NCBI GenBank assembly: GCA_913055795.1
Contig: CAJXLA010000017.1
Coordinates: 1-36,514 of the forward strand
DNA from: an uncultured Alcanivorax sp.
GTDB lineage: Bacteria > Pseudomonadota > Gammaproteobacteria > Pseudomonadales > Alcanivoracaceae
Reading direction: 5' to 3'
DNA: 36,514 bases
The number at the start of each line of letters is the position of its first letter. Positions within the stretch are counted from its first letter, which is position 1. Position numbers and translations under genes: made by a program. Of this stretch, positions 36,167-36,514 are shown in pieces. Below the pieces are notes generated by a model. That model made no database searches and was not told the DNA's origin. It was given only the letters and a program-made list of their open reading frames with translations.

Positions 36167-36445
36167 ATGGTGAAATCGTCGCGCGTAGTGCATCCGGGTC
36201 GTTTCGCCGCGCTGATCCTGCCGGCGCTGCTCGGCGCCTGCGCGAGCATGCCTGGTATCCAGTCCATGCCCGACGACGCCAAGGCCTGTCCGAAACAAAA
36301 ACCCGATGCCTGCACCATGGAATATGATCCGGTCATCGGCTACACCGCCGACGGCGAGGATCAGGGCGTGTTCAGCAATCATTGCAGCGCCTGCCGGGAA
36401 GAACACATCGAGTACACCGTGCCCAAGGACAAGGCACGGCGCTAG
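36167..36445 (+). CDS. Lipoprotein with Kazal-like Cys pattern
   Basis: Lipobox LLGACAS; CPKQKPDACTMEYDPVIGYTADGEDQGVFSNHCSACREEHIEYTV resembles the bacterial Kazal-like pattern CTxEYxPV.G..DG...SNxCxAC. Confidence 0.6.
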   Translation: MVKSSRVVHPGRFAALILPALLGACASMPGIQSMPDDAKACPKQKPDACTMEYDPVIGYTADGEDQGVFSNHCSACREEHIEYTVPKDKARR

Positions 36446-36514
36446 CCCGGATATTTCACCAAATCACTCGCATAACCGAAGCCAGGCTTGACGATACGGG
36501 CTTTTCAGAGGCTT

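Overview
GC-rich (probably gammaproteobacterial) chromosomal window. From left to right it contains: (i) a recD-like 3' end cut by the window edge; (ii) an MMPL/RND exporter, outer-membrane lipoprotein-sorting protein and beta-barrel cluster, followed by a partly decayed sulfide/persulfide cluster (DUF2892, truncated SQR-like gene, two-Cys ArsR regulator, rhodanese, internally deleted DUF488-like gene, C-terminal CXXCH cytochrome); (iii) an ABC exporter; (iv) a minus-strand BLUF photoreceptor gene between two paralogous small-protein genes; (v) a complete recC-recB-recD operon; (vi) a phosphoribosyltransferase + SLOG-like two-gene cassette with ATGA overlap directly downstream of recD; (vii) YefM/YoeB and a frameshifted ParE-type TA module; (viii) acyl-CoA synthetase and FAD amine oxidase genes; (ix) a minus-strand HIT / SBD-like-HNH / small protein / HNH cluster; (x) DUF465, a VapBC-like module bracketed by a partial duplication of a gamma-glutamylcyclotransferase-like gene, a DUF433 antitoxin that seems to have lost its toxin, several intergenic repeat families, a histone-deacetylase-family gene and a Kazal-like lipoprotein. 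The strongest candidates for something new are the PRTase-SLOG cassette, the BLUF triad, the HIT/SBD-HNH/HNH cluster, and a shared TTTAG-N6-CTAAT operator that links the RND exporter to the sulfur cluster. All assignments come from reading the sequence; no searches were run.
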